DNA from: Iphinoe sp. HA4291-MV1
GTDB taxonomy: Bacteria > Cyanobacteriota > Cyanobacteriia > Cyanobacteriales > Nostocaceae
Reading direction: 5' to 3'
Length of the DNA stretch: 64,000 nt
Assembly: GCA_019359415.1 (NCBI GenBank)
Contig: JAHHHH010000004.1
Location: 112,095-176,094, forward strand
In this document: positions 54,596-63,931 of the stretch, in pieces
How positions within the stretch are numbered: the first letter of the stretch is position 1
How the letters are laid out: each line of letters begins with the position of its first letter
Program-made: the position numbers and the translations under genes
The notes under the pieces: model-generated
Seen by the model: only the letters and a program-made list of their open reading frames with translations
Database searches by the model: none
Told to the model about the DNA's origin: nothing

Positions 54596-56062
54596 TTACT
54601 TCCCTTGTTCCTGCACGTATTGTTGGTAAAATTCCAAAGCAACCGTTTCAATCACATCGTAGGATTCAACCGTCTGAATTCCGAGTTTATGCAATTTTTC
54701 CTTGGGACTGTCACCAATTTTGGAAACCAACACCGCTTTGCAGTCAGCGATCGTTTGGATGATATTTTCTAGAGTGGCTTTCTCGCCGTATCCGCCTTGG
54801 CAATAGTGGTCAACCTTGCGATGTCCAATAAATTGAACACCATTGGCATCAACTTCGTAAATCTGGAATTCCTTGGCATGACCAAAGTGCTGGTTAACTA
54901 ATCCACCACCTTTAGTCGCTATTGCAACTAGGATTTTTGGACTGTTTTGTACAGATGCGCCATTGGTCGTTTCTACAGCAGTGAGAGCCTTTTCTTTGGC
55001 TATTTTCAGTTCTTCTTTAAACTTCTCAATGCCTGCATGAACTTCTTTGCGTTGTTGTAGGTCATATTCTGGAGTCATTTCCATGAATTTAGCCTTAGTA
55101 AATTCCTGGCTGCGGTCTTCACCCAACAAACCGACTGCATCGGCACGACACTGACGACAATGACGCATCATCTTCATGTTACCAGCGCAGTTATCTTGCA
55201 CAACCTTTAGTTCTTTTGGTGTGGGACCGCGCTGACCTGTCAATCCAAAGTGAGTGCCGTGTTCTGGTGCAGAAATCAGCGGCATAATGTTGTGAAGGAA
55301 TGCACCTTTGGAGCGAATAACCTTATTAACTTCCTGTAGGTGCTCGTCATTAATTCCCGGAATCATCACCGAGTTGACTTTGCACAAAATATCGGCTTCC
55401 TTCAGGGCTTGTAATCCTTCCATCTGCTTTTCGTGCAGAATTTTTACCCCTTCAATGCCTTTGTAACGCTTGCGCTTGTAGTGAACCCAAGGGTAAATCT
55501 TTGCCCCAATTTCTGGGTCCACCATATTAATAGTGATAGTAACGTGATCTATGTTGAGTTGTTTGATGCGGTCAATATACTCAGGCAGCATTAAACCGTT
55601 AGTTGACAGACAAAGCTTGATATCTGGTGCTTGTTCTGCAATCAACTCAAAAGTGCGGAAAGTTTTTTCTGGATTTGCCAGTGGATCTCCAGGACCTGCA
55701 ATTCCCAACACCGTTAATTGAGGAATCTTACCTGCAATCACCAAAGCTTTGTGTGCTGCTTCTTCTGGAGTCAGCAATTCACTGACCACCCCAGGACGAC
55801 TCTCATTAGCGCAGTCGTATTTGCGATTGCAGTAGTTGCATTGAATATTGCAAGCAGGGGCGACAGCAACGTGCAACCTCGCGTAGTGGTGATGGGCTTC
55901 TTCACTGTAGCAGGGATGCTGGGCAATACGTTGTTTAAGTTTTTCGTCCATTTCCACAGTGGCACTGCTATCACTGCTGCATCCGCCGCAATTACTGGAT
56001 TTTGCTTTGGTTGGAGTGGATTCCGTAACTAGAGGGGTAACGAGTCCTGTAGACTGTGTCAT
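54596..56062 (-). CDS. nifB: NifB, radical SAM FeMo-cofactor synthase with NifX-like domain
   Basis: 488 residues from ATG 56062 ([12 protein letters not shown]). Radical SAM cysteines in [14 protein letters not shown]; Cys pairs near the N-terminus ([10 protein letters not shown]) and in [12 protein letters not shown] bind the K-clusters. From about 370 a NifX-like domain follows ([20 protein letters not shown]). Makes NifB-co, the FeMo-co precursor. First gene of the minus-strand nif run. Confidence 0.97.
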   Translation of the reverse strand: MTQSTGLVTPLVTESTPTKAKSSNCGGCSSDSSATVEMDEKLKQRIAQHPCYSEEAHHHYARLHVAVAPACNIQCNYCNRKYDCANESRPGVVSELLTPEEAAHKALVIAGKIPQLTVLGIAGPGDPLANPEKTFRTFELIAEQAPDIKLCLSTNGLMLPEYIDRIKQLNIDHVTITINMVDPEIGAKIYPWVHYKRKRYKGIEGVKILHEKQMEGLQALKEADILCKVNSVMIPGINDEHLQEVNKVIRSKGAFLHNIMPLISAPEHGTHFGLTGQRGPTPKELKVVQDNCAGNMKMMRHCRQCRADAVGLLGEDRSQEFTKAKFMEMTPEYDLQQRKEVHAGIEKFKEELKIAKEKALTAVETTNGASVQNSPKILVAIATKGGGLVNQHFGHAKEFQIYEVDANGVQFIGHRKVDHYCQGGYGEKATLENIIQTIADCKAVLVSKIGDSPKEKLHKLGIQTVESYDVIETVALEFYQQYVQEQGK

Positions 56063-56922
56063 TGAATTTCGCAAAAATCAGGTACTAACGTTGCCACCGT
56101 GGAAGATGCCATAGCCACTCTGTTGAACTAAGAATGGAAGCCGCGTCTTGTACTCGCGCTGCAAACCCAAATTTTCAAAGGCTGGTGTGTGTCAACGCTA
56201 GAGACTTGGAGAAATTTGCGCGTAAAGGCGCGACTTCTGTTCACAGGGGCATGGTGCTATCTCATCCCTCCACTCACTTATCGCGCTGTTTTTGTTTGCG
56301 CTTTAAGTGTTGGCGATATAAGTTTTATATCAGTCGTCTTAAATGTGAGCAGCGCTTGTGCTATGGATAGAATTTATTGGATTGATTAAGCTTGTACTCA
56401 ATATGAAAAACCCTTACCCTTTGGGCTTTTGAGGACTCGCAAAATTTTTTTATGGGTAGGGGTACTAGAATTTTTAGGTTGGGGTTTGAGTATTTATGGA
56501 AATGGGGACAAGTATTTATGTACTCAAATAGGACTCAATCCCTGTAAAGGTTTGAGCAAAATCTTAGCTTTTTTTATCTTCTTGAGCTTGTACTCAAAAC
56601 TAATTGAGTACCGTTTGAAGCACCGCTTCAAGAGAGATTTTGGTTTTGGAAATCTGGAGTAGGTTACGGAGCACTACTCCAGAAATTAGCGAAATTCAAT
56701 TCTGTATACAATATATCATTTTTTCTCTCAAAAAAATGCCATTCAAGTTTTTTTAATATTTTGTTGGTATCCTCATATTTGCCAAATTTTGATAGCATTT
56801 TTCTCATTAATTTTGGCTGGCTTTCAGGCGTAAACAAGGAAAATTAAGATTTTTAACCCAGTTGAGTTCGCTATTTAATAGAATTTTATCTCAATTAACT
56901 GAGTTTTCATAGGTGGAAAAAG
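56063..56922. other. nifB upstream region
   Basis: About 860 bases. It holds four GTACTCAA-type motifs (separate entry) and AT-rich DNA. Short frames here (e.g. 56429-56662, TTG start, one hydrophobic stretch) have no ribosome site and overlap the motifs, so I do not call them genes. Confidence 0.5.
56392..56612 (-). promoter_or_regulatory. Repeated TTGAGTACAA motif upstream of nifB
   Basis: On the plus strand TTGTACTCAA at 56392-56401 and 56588-56597 and ATGTACTCAA at 56518-56527, plus TTGAGTACC in the opposite sense at 56604-56612. Read toward nifB the first three are TTGAGTACA(A/T). The same TGAGTACA core occurs three times before cysE/nifP at 58436-58648, in mirrored orientation. CnfR is the known activator of nifB and nifP promoters in cyanobacteria and is the obvious candidate, which is inference. 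Confidence 0.55.
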
Positions 56923-57081
56923 ATGTCTTTGAACGTAACTTGGTCTCAAGTGAAGAAAATCATGATTATTGGTTGTGGAGGTGCAGGTAAATCTACCCTT
57001 TCCCGTCAACTTCAAGCCATTTTAGGCATAGAAGTCATTCATTTTCTTTTCCCAAAAATGAAAATCTTAAACTTTCTGTAA
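56923..57081 (+). pseudogene. N-terminal fragment of a P-loop kinase
   Basis: 52 codons from ATG 56923 with GGTGG upstream. Walker A GCGGAGKSTLSRQLQ, then GIEVIHF, where full-length relatives (adenylate-kinase/topology-modulation-type) continue with the substrate domain. It ends at a stop after an unrelated FPKMKILNFL, so only the first 40 residues remain. Confidence 0.6.
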
Positions 57082-57162
57082 CAATCATTCTCCTAGTCGC
57101 TACACTGATAAAAAATATTGTCCTCATTCAACCAAAGAATCACCGATACCAGGAGGAAGACT

Positions 57163-58110
57163 ATGAAAGCAGTCGTTATCCGTCAATATGGCTCCCCTGA
57201 GGTGTTGCAGTACGAAGATGTGGAACCACCAAAAATTAAGCCCAATCAGTTACTCGTCAAAGTTCGTGCTACTTGCGTTAATCCCGTGGATTGGAAAATC
57301 CGCAAGGGAATGTTGAGGTTGATTACAGGTAACAAATTCCCGATGATTCTGGGGTTTGATTTGTCGGGAGATGTGGTAGAAGTTGGTTCTCAAGTTACGC
57401 ACTTCAAGCCAGGAGACTTTATCTACGCCAGCCTTAACCCAACTGCTGGGGGTGCTTATGCAGAATTTGCCGCCGTTCCAGAAAAGAATGCTGCTCCCAA
57501 ACCGACAAACATGAGCTATGAAGAAGCAGCCTCTGTCCCCGTAGCAGCACTCACTGCACTGCAAGCGCTGCGAGACAAGGGGAACATTCAGTCAGGGCAA
57601 AGTGTCCTGATTAATGGAGCCTCTGGAGGTGTGGGCACTTTTGCAGTGCAAATCGCTAAAATTTTAGGTGCACAAGTAACAGCAGTTTGCAGTACAAAAA
57701 ACATTGATTTGGTGAAATCTTTAGGAGCAGACCGCATTATCGACTATACACAACAAGACTTCACTCAAGAATCACAGCAGTACGATATCATTTTCGATTC
57801 AGTTGCTAAGCAGTCCTTTTCTCGTTGTAAACAAACTCTAAAACCGAATGGAATTTACGTGACGACACTCCCCACTCTTGAAAGCTTTGTGCAGAATATC
57901 TTGACTGCGCTTATTCCTGGTAAAAAAGCTAAGTTCCTCTTTGAAACGCCTAACACTCAGGATTTAGTTTTCCTAAGAGAGTTGATTGAGGCTGGTAAAA
58001 TTCACTCGGTAATTGACCGCAGCTATCCTCTACAAGAACTAACCGGTGCTCATGCATATAGCGAAACAGAGAGAACAGTCGGCAAAATTGCCATCTCTGT
58101 TGTGAGTTAA
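57163..58110 (+). CDS. NADP-dependent zinc-type oxidoreductase (quinone oxidoreductase-like)
   Basis: 315 residues from ATG 57163, with AGGAGG upstream. MDR fold: MKAVVIRQYGSPEVL start, GFDLSGDVVEVG, and the Rossmann motif GASGGVGTFAVQIAKILGA. It lacks the structural Zn cysteines, as in the QOR/zeta-crystallin group. Reduces quinones or enones with NADPH. Located between the nifB and nifP promoters, which are normally close together, so it looks inserted there. Confidence 0.9.
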   Translation: MKAVVIRQYGSPEVLQYEDVEPPKIKPNQLLVKVRATCVNPVDWKIRKGMLRLITGNKFPMILGFDLSGDVVEVGSQVTHFKPGDFIYASLNPTAGGAYAEFAAVPEKNAAPKPTNMSYEEAASVPVAALTALQALRDKGNIQSGQSVLINGASGGVGTFAVQIAKILGAQVTAVCSTKNIDLVKSLGADRIIDYTQQDFTQESQQYDIIFDSVAKQSFSRCKQTLKPNGIYVTTLPTLESFVQNILTALIPGKKAKFLFETPNTQDLVFLRELIEAGKIHSVIDRSYPLQELTGAHAYSETERTVGKIAISVVS

Positions 58111-58152
58111 CGGTAAGAATTATCAGAATAAAAGTCTGAGATTAAACCAATC

Positions 58153-58175
58153 AAGCCTGTAAACGCAGGCTTTTT
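58153..58175 (+). terminator. Intrinsic terminator of the oxidoreductase gene
   Basis: AAGCCTG, loop TAAACG, CAGGCTT then a T-run (TTTTT), starting about 40 bases after the stop. Confidence 0.8.
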
Positions 58176-58777
58176 CATTCCTTTTATATGCATCCTATGC
58201 ATAATATTTTTGTATTTTCTTCATGTGAGATGAGCAAATTTTTTATCCAAGAATATAAAATAAATATATATAGTAAATCAAACTACAATTACCAATATAT
58301 AAAATAGTATTTACGCTTACAGATAAAAACCATTAAACAAAATAGCAAGACTTGTCTTTTTTCAATTATAGGAATACAATAATAAATAGTAACTGGATAT
58401 ACAGAATTTTTGCACAGAATTCGTTCGTCTCATGCTTGAGTACAGGTGAGTAGTTGTTAATTTATGCAAAAATATCTTGCCTAAATCATATAAAAGCCTT
58501 ACAGGCAAGCAAATTTATATTGAGTACAGAAATACTTAGCCCCCTCCCCCATAAATTCAAGTACCCCAATCCTGAAAATACTAGCACCCCTACCCCAACA
58601 AAAATTTTAAATTTGCATTAAATCAAGGTTTCGGGCTGGTGAGTACAGCCTTAATCAATCCAATAAATCCAATCGGCATTGGACGTATAGCCGTCTTTGC
58701 AAACACCTGATATAAGCAGATAACGTAGCACACGGCGAAACAATTCAAAATTCGCTCGTTCAAAATGAAGAAAACCG
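58176..58777. other. cysE/nifP upstream region
   Basis: About 600 AT-rich bases with three TTGAGTACAG-type motifs (separate entry) and no gene-like frame. CCCCCTCCCCC near 58541 and CCCCTACCCC near 58586 are C-rich patches. Confidence 0.4.
58436..58648 (+). promoter_or_regulatory. Repeated TTGAGTACAG motif upstream of cysE/nifP
   Basis: TTGAGTACAG at 58436-58445 and 58520-58529, and GTGAGTACAG at 58639-58648. All point toward the plus-strand gene. They share TGAGTACA with the motifs before nifB. The last is about 200 bases before the gene. Confidence 0.55.
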
Positions 58778-58852
58778 TTGATAGCGAGTTGTCCAGCCCT
58801 AGCTGTGTGCATTCTAATATACGTGACAGCTTATTTTTACCAAGCAGTACCG

Positions 58853-59617
58853 ATGCAACAGCCCTTTGACCATATCAGAAATCCAAAGATTGCAAAAATG
58901 TCAGGCGACCATTCTAACCTGTTTTTTGCAATACTTTCTGGTGTTTCTCTTGAGCCGCTATTGACTGATTTTCGCATCATATTTGAGCGAGATCCAGCAG
59001 CACGCAATTGGCTGGAGGTACTGTTTTGTTACCCTGGATTCCATGCACTATGTTTGCATCGCATTGCCCATTGGTTGCATCGTCGTGGAGTGGCTTTTAT
59101 CCCCCGCTTCATTTCTCACTTGGGACGGTTTCTGACAGGAATCGAAATTCACCCAGGTGCGGAGATTGGTAAAGGCGTGTTTATCGACCACGGTATGGGT
59201 GTTGTCATTGGCGAAACCGCGATCGTAGGAGACAACACGCTGATTTACCAAGGTGTTACCCTTGGTGGAACAGGGAAAGAAAGTGGTAAGCGCCATCCCA
59301 CTCTGGGCAAAAACGTAGTTGTGGGAGCAGGTGCAAAAGTTTTGGGCAATATTCAAATTGGCGATCGCGTCCGCATTGGTGCAGGTTCGATTGTTTTACG
59401 GAATGTTCCTTCAGATTCCACTGTCGTGGGAGTTCCAGGGCGGATTATTTCCCGCAAGCAGAACGAACACCTCTCGCCCTTAGAACACGGAAAATTACCT
59501 GATTTAGAAGCGACTGTCATTCGCTCCTTATTAGAACGTATTGAGCAACTCGAACAAAAGTTGCAAACCCTCACAAAAGAGAACAAGGAAAAAGAATTAG
59601 TGACAAAGGAACGTTAA
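58853..59617 (+). CDS. cysE: Serine O-acetyltransferase (nifP position)
   Basis: 254 residues from ATG 58853; 58898 (MSGDHSN) is an alternative. N-terminal helical part ([20 protein letters not shown]), then the hexapeptide-repeat domain [20 protein letters not shown] and [14 protein letters not shown] with the catalytic His/Asp pair. The nif-linked copy, often called nifP, supplies O-acetylserine for cysteine needed by NifS. Followed two bases later by a small conserved gene. Confidence 0.93.
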   Translation: MQQPFDHIRNPKIAKMSGDHSNLFFAILSGVSLEPLLTDFRIIFERDPAARNWLEVLFCYPGFHALCLHRIAHWLHRRGVAFIPRFISHLGRFLTGIEIHPGAEIGKGVFIDHGMGVVIGETAIVGDNTLIYQGVTLGGTGKESGKRHPTLGKNVVVGAGAKVLGNIQIGDRVRIGAGSIVLRNVPSDSTVVGVPGRIISRKQNEHLSPLEHGKLPDLEATVIRSLLERIEQLEQKLQTLTKENKEKELVTKER

Positions 59618-59619
59618 CT

Positions 59620-59865
59620 ATGTTGCAATCTTGTAGTTTTCAAGCCTCAGGCGAGCATATTGTACAGATTCCCGTAAGCGATCGCTGGCAAATCTGTCAC
59701 CGCCTGCAAGAGTTGAGGATTAAGAGTTGGTGCGCCTCTGATGGTTCTTTGCGGGTGCAAGTGAATAGTTGTCTAACAGCGATTCTTGTCCGCAGTATCG
59801 TACTGCAATTTATGGGAAGTCGCCAGGAATTAATCGATTGGCTAGAAAGATGTTGGCAGCTTTGA
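59620..59865 (+). CDS. Small conserved protein after cysE/nifP
   Basis: 81 residues (MLQSCSFQASGEHIVQIPV). One domain, several cysteines (SWCASDG, CLTAILV), no signal peptide. Starts two bases after cysE and is encoded at the same place in Anabaena-type nif regions. Function unknown; co-expressed with cysE. Confidence 0.75.
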   Translation: MLQSCSFQASGEHIVQIPVSDRWQICHRLQELRIKSWCASDGSLRVQVNSCLTAILVRSIVLQFMGSRQELIDWLERCWQL

Positions 59866-60109
59866 ATTTTTGACGTAAAGATTCAAGTCAATAGGAAATA
59901 AGAAGGAAGCCTGAAAATGGGTATGAAGTGTGAAAAGAAGTATGAAGGGTAAGGTGTGAAGTTAAAATGTTAAAAATTTTCTTCTACCTTATGGGAAGCT
60001 GCTCTGTAGAAGACACTTTTATGTAAGTCTTCCCCCACTCTTAGAAAGTGTCCGTGGTGTCTACATCCTTAAACCTTTATACTTTGTCCTTTTTGTTAAA
60101 TCTTGTATT

Positions 60110-60307
60110 ATGGTAAACCATCAGAATGATGTAAAATTTATTGATTTTTTACAAAATGAGCTTGCACTTTCAACTGGAGATATTGCTGTAGCACTACGCA
60201 AACACGAGTTCGATAACGGTCCCTTAGCAATGCTTCTTTGGCAGTATGGTTTAGTTGACATAGAACAGCTTGAACGGATATTTGATTGGCTAGAAGACCA
60301 AGCTTAA
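60110..60307 (+). CDS. DUF2949 family protein
   Basis: 65 residues. Pattern FIDFLQNELALSTGDIAVAL then PLAMLLWQYGLVDIEQLERI, the DUF2949 signature of short cyanobacterial proteins. Located as in Anabaena between nifP and nifV. Function unknown. Confidence 0.85.
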   Translation: MVNHQNDVKFIDFLQNELALSTGDIAVALRKHEFDNGPLAMLLWQYGLVDIEQLERIFDWLEDQA

Positions 60308-60489
60308 ATAACGTAAAATACAACATAAAAATCATCAATAGTAATAATGATTTTTATAAGACTAAATAATTATAAATAACTGTAAATTCACAGAGTAATA
60401 TTCTCGTTAGTTTGAAAATAAAAATTGCAGTTGTTTCACGACATTAATCTTAGAGAAATAATTTGAGAAAGTGAAGGGAGGATGTCACG

Positions 60490-60609
60490 ATGATTTCTAC
60501 TTTAATTGCCGGATTGAGCATTTTAGTTTTTTCAGGGCTAGCTAACACCTATCTCAGCCATATGCTATTTGATGAGAAAGAAGCTCCATCTGACAATAAC
60601 AATTTATAG
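60490..60609 (+). CDS. 39-residue membrane protein
   Basis: ATG at 60490 with GGGAGG seven bases upstream. Product MISTLIAGLSILVFSGLANT then YLSHMLFDEKEAPSDNNNL: one membrane helix and a polar acidic tail. A gene this short is supported by the ribosome site and the clean helix-plus-tail design. Function unknown; between DUF2949 and nifV. Confidence 0.5.
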   Translation: MISTLIAGLSILVFSGLANTYLSHMLFDEKEAPSDNNNL

Positions 60610-61036
60610 TTGATACCAAGTTCTTGTTTCCTGTCATACAGATGGATCAAGAATTATCAATTATGAATAATATGAATGATGAAAAAGAGTCAGGAGACAG
60701 GATTCAGAACTCAGGAGAACCCCATACCCTTTAGTTTAATTCAAAATTCAAAATTATTAATTTATCATTAAAGACTTGTTTGAATTTTGAATGCGTGAGT
60801 TTGAGCGTAGCGAATGGGATTTCAACAAGGAAAAAGTATTTTTTCTTTAAAGAATATTACAGAAGCTAACGCCTTCACTCCGGGAACAGACCGATTGATT
60901 CACACGCGCCAGCCACACAACAGCTATTTTGTCTCCTGAACGCCAGACACTTACGGAGGGAAACCCTCCTGCAGTGCTGGCTCCTCCTGACTTGCTGAGT
61001 TCTTTCTTGTTCATCATTGTCCAAGAGGTTTTTAAA
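60610..61036. other. nifV upstream region
   Basis: About 430 bases. It contains the hairpin GCCAGACAC...GGAGGG-AAA-CCCTCC...GTGCTGGC (60942-60981), a common cyanobacterial palindromic repeat, within the presumed leader of nifV. An upstream in-frame extension of nifV runs through this repeat and is rejected. Confidence 0.5.
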
Positions 61037-62173
61037 ATGGATCAAGTCCTTATAAATGACACAACACTACGCGACGGCGAACAAGCAGCAGGAGTCGCTT
61101 TTAGTTTCGAAGAGAAAGTTGCGATCGCCAAGTTTCTCGATACCATCGGCGTTCATGAATTAGAAGTCGGTATTCCGGCGATGGGTGAGCAAGAAACACG
61201 AGCGATATCAGCAATGACTCAGTTAGATTTGCAAGCAAAACTGCTTGGCTGGAACCGTGCTGTCATATCTGATATTCAGGCTTCCATAGCTTGCGGTTTG
61301 AAGCGAGTGCATATCGCTGTTCCCGTCTCTGGAATCCACATTGCTGCTAAATTTCAAGGTCAGTGGCGGGTGACTCTGCAACAACTGAGAGATAGCATTA
61401 GCTTTGCTGTTGATAAAGGTCTTTGGGTTGCTGTAGGAGGAGAAGATTCTTCTAGATCTGACGAAAACTTCCTCCTTGATGTGGCGCAATATGCTCAAGA
61501 ATGGGGTGCTTCGCGGTTTCGTTTCTGTGACACAGTAGGTGTTCTCGACTCCTTCACCACATACGCCAAAATCAAAAAATTGGTGATGGCTTTAGTCATT
61601 CCCGTAGAGATCCACACCCACAATGATTTTGGTCTAGCAACTGCTAACGCTCTTGCTGGTATCAAAGCTGGAGCCTCATCGGTGAATACTACGGTGAATG
61701 GGTTGGGTGAAAGAGCGGGAAATGCAGCTTTGGAGGAAGTTGTCATGGCTCTTAAACGTATATACGGCGTTAATGTGGGTATTAACACGCCTCGTTTGTT
61801 AGAACTGTCTCGACTTGTTGCGGCTGCATCCGGATGCAACATACCACCTTGGAAGGCAATTGTGGGTGAAAATGCCTTTGCTCACGAAGCTGGTATTCAT
61901 GCTCATGGCGTATTGCAAAACCCTATGACTTACGAGCCGTTTCCTCCCCAGGAGGTAGGGTGGGAGCGGCGTTTGGTTGTGGGTAAGCATTCTGGCCGGC
62001 ATTTATTGTCTAGTGTTCTACAAGAGCATGGTATTTTTCTGAGTTCGCAAGAAACCCAGTCTGTTTTAGATGCGGTACGACAAGAATCAGTACAGAAAAA
62101 ACGCAGCTTAACCGTGCAAGAACTGTTGAATTTGGCACAAGAACAACAGAGGTATTCTCATGCGCTCAGATGA
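61037..62173 (+). CDS. nifV: NifV, homocitrate synthase
   Basis: 378 residues from ATG 61037 (MDQVLINDTTLRDGEQ), AGAGG upstream. TIM-barrel acyl-condensing enzyme: DTTLRDGEQAAGV, HTHNDFGLATANALAG, and GENAFAHEAGIHAHGV. Makes homocitrate, the organic ligand of FeMo-co, from 2-oxoglutarate and acetyl-CoA. Overlaps nifZ by 14 bases. Confidence 0.96.
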   Translation: MDQVLINDTTLRDGEQAAGVAFSFEEKVAIAKFLDTIGVHELEVGIPAMGEQETRAISAMTQLDLQAKLLGWNRAVISDIQASIACGLKRVHIAVPVSGIHIAAKFQGQWRVTLQQLRDSISFAVDKGLWVAVGGEDSSRSDENFLLDVAQYAQEWGASRFRFCDTVGVLDSFTTYAKIKKLVMALVIPVEIHTHNDFGLATANALAGIKAGASSVNTTVNGLGERAGNAALEEVVMALKRIYGVNVGINTPRLLELSRLVAAASGCNIPPWKAIVGENAFAHEAGIHAHGVLQNPMTYEPFPPQEVGWERRLVVGKHSGRHLLSSVLQEHGIFLSSQETQSVLDAVRQESVQKKRSLTVQELLNLAQEQQRYSHALR

Positions 62174-62447
62174 ATTAGAGCTAGATCAACCACCTACTTT
62201 TAACATCGGTGATAAAGTCCGACTTCGTAAAGTCATTAAGAACGATGGCACTTTTCCTGGTCAAGATATTGGAGTTATATTAGCGAAGAAGGGAGATATC
62301 GGCTACGTAGCGAGTATAGGCACATATTTACAAAGATCCTATATTTATGCAGTCCACTTTTTGGATAGAGGATTTATCGTAGGTTGTCTCAAAAAAGAAT
62401 TAGAACTTGTTGACAAGGAACAGAAACTCACTGAGGAAGCTTCGTAA
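62160..62447 (+). CDS. nifZ: NifZ, P-cluster assembly protein
   Basis: 95 residues. FNIGDKVRLRKVIKNDGTFP and GDIGYVASIGTYLQ, the NifZ beta-barrel. Helps form the second P-cluster of NifDK. Its start overlaps the end of nifV. Confidence 0.94.
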   Translation: MRSDELELDQPPTFNIGDKVRLRKVIKNDGTFPGQDIGVILAKKGDIGYVASIGTYLQRSYIYAVHFLDRGFIVGCLKKELELVDKEQKLTEEAS

Positions 62448-62520
62448 ACTTTTTTTGTGAAAGGAAATTGACATTTCACAAATACATCAATAATCTCCAC
62501 TAGAAAGCAGGAAAACTCCT

Positions 62521-62724
62521 ATGAAAGTCATGCTGCGTCAGAATGATGCTGGGAATTTGGTTGTCTACGTTGCTAAAAAAGACCTTGAAGAAGAAGTTGT
62601 TAAACAAACTGAAGGAGCAGAAGGCAAGATTTTTACTTTAGCAAATGGTTGGGAATTAGCATTTCCTGATTTGCCCGATCCACTACAATTACCTCAAACT
62701 GTAGAGGCGAAACGGCTCTCGTAA
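62521..62724 (+). CDS. nifT: NifT/FixU
   Basis: 67 residues. MKVMLRQNDAGNLVVYVAKK and ANGWELAFPDLPDP match NifT. Conserved in nif clusters but without a known essential role. Follows nifZ by 73 bases. Confidence 0.94.
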   Translation: MKVMLRQNDAGNLVVYVAKKDLEEEVVKQTEGAEGKIFTLANGWELAFPDLPDPLQLPQTVEAKRLS

Positions 62725-63184
62725 GCCAACGCTCGTCTAAATTGCACTTTTTTTTCATTAATACTTTCGTTACCCCCCTTTGGGGGAATTCAAAATTCAA
62801 AGTTATATCAAGTTCGCTTAATTGCTTATAAATCCCGCACCAACCCCACCCCAGTTTTGTCTGACGCCAAAACCGCCGATTATTTCCCGTATTAACAAAT
62901 GCTCCATTTCCACTCCCAAGAACCCCACCCCGATTTTGTCTGACGCCAAAACCGCCCTCGCCCCTAATCCCCACGGAGTGGGGATTAGGGGCGAGGGGGA
63001 AAGGGGTTCGCCAGAGAATAAAATAATACAGCACATTGTTCGTGCGTGAAGTACAAAGAGTAAGGTCTAAAAGCCAGACAGAAAGACCTTTTTACTTCTG
63101 ACTCCTGACTTCTGACGGCTGTATTGCTGCTGTAAGTATTCAACCGAACCTGATATCACGTAAAAAAATCGCTCATAAAAAAAC
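62725..63184. repeat. Repeat block between nifT and the 2Fe-2S gene
   Basis: A 35-bp unit ACCCCACCCC(AG/GA)TTTTGTCTGACGCC... occurs at 62843-62877 and 62922-62956 (period 79, two mismatches), then a perfect 18-bp-stem hairpin CCCTCGCCCCTAATCCCC, loop ACGGAGT (62955-62997). No gene seen. Confidence 0.8.
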
Positions 63185-63775
63185 ATGGGTCATCATTACT
63201 TGAAATTATCTGAATTTAACCTTGAAGGACAATTCCTTAGCTTTGTTGGTGAAACCTCAGGCAAATTTAAATACCTGCAATTGGCGTTAGAATCAGAGGA
63301 GATGCAAATTAAAATTCCTAAAGAATTACGTCAATTTCTCAGTTTATCTCTAATTCCTGGTGAGCAAATTCGTGTGTTTGGTATCAGCAAGCTAGACACG
63401 CACACAGGCGAAATCAAATTAAAAGCCCTTAGGATAACACAACTTGGTTTTTGTCCCACTCAAAAAATACCTCTTCAACAACAGAAGTCCCTTCCCAAAG
63501 CCAGGATTTTGGTTTGTCAAAAATCTGGTTGCATGAAGCGAGGTGGAAAAAGTGTATTGTCAGAATTAGAAAAGATTTTGTGTGATCGCGGTCTATCTGA
63601 GCAAGTCATCATTGAGCGTACTAGCTGTTTAAAATGTTGTAAAAACGCACCTAATTTTATTTTGCAAATTGGTACAAAAGAATATAAAAATCTTCATCCA
63701 GAGGCTATTGTATCTTTGCTGGAAGATTATTTGATTTCATACAGCACTTCCCGGTGTTATAGCAGTCCTATTTGA
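63185..63775 (+). CDS. (2Fe-2S) ferredoxin-domain protein
   Basis: 196 residues. An OB-like N-terminal part (FNLEGQFLSFVGETSGKFKY) and, from about 115, a thioredoxin-like [2Fe-2S] domain with cysteines in ILVCQKSGCMKRGG and TSCLKCCKNAPNF. Located after nifT, as in other heterocystous nif regions, so a nitrogenase electron or cluster role is likely but unproven. Confidence 0.85.
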   Translation: MGHHYLKLSEFNLEGQFLSFVGETSGKFKYLQLALESEEMQIKIPKELRQFLSLSLIPGEQIRVFGISKLDTHTGEIKLKALRITQLGFCPTQKIPLQQQKSLPKARILVCQKSGCMKRGGKSVLSELEKILCDRGLSEQVIIERTSCLKCCKNAPNFILQIGTKEYKNLHPEAIVSLLEDYLISYSTSRCYSSPI

Positions 63776-63867
63776 GTTGTGAACTTACTCATGGAGGTAA
63801 GGGAACAGGGAACTCTTAACAGGGAACAGCAAGAAAAACCTGCCCGAAATATTGGGTACAAGCCCCT

Positions 63868-63893
63868 AAATTTATGATGTTGTTGGCGAATTA
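63868..63893 (+). repeat. 26-bp repeat shared with 36030-36055
   Basis: AAATTTATGATGTTGTTGGC followed by GAATTA; the complement of 36030-36055 matches at 25 of 26 bases. Confidence 0.7.
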
Positions 63894-63931
63894 GTGAGGG
63901 GTTAGACACCACATAGGATTGGATGAAATGA

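Noticed and set aside
56134-56370. 78-codon Cys/Arg-rich frame just upstream of nifB
   Set aside because: No family, no ribosome site and odd composition; it lies in the nifB leader.
56429-56662. 77-codon frame with a hydrophobic stretch upstream of nifB
   Set aside because: TTG start, no ribosome site, and it overlaps the repeated TGTACTCAA motifs, so it is more likely promoter DNA.
60929-61036. 36-residue N-terminal extension of NifV
   Set aside because: It runs through a common palindromic repeat; the family start MDQVLINDTTLRDGEQ is at 61037 with a ribosome site.
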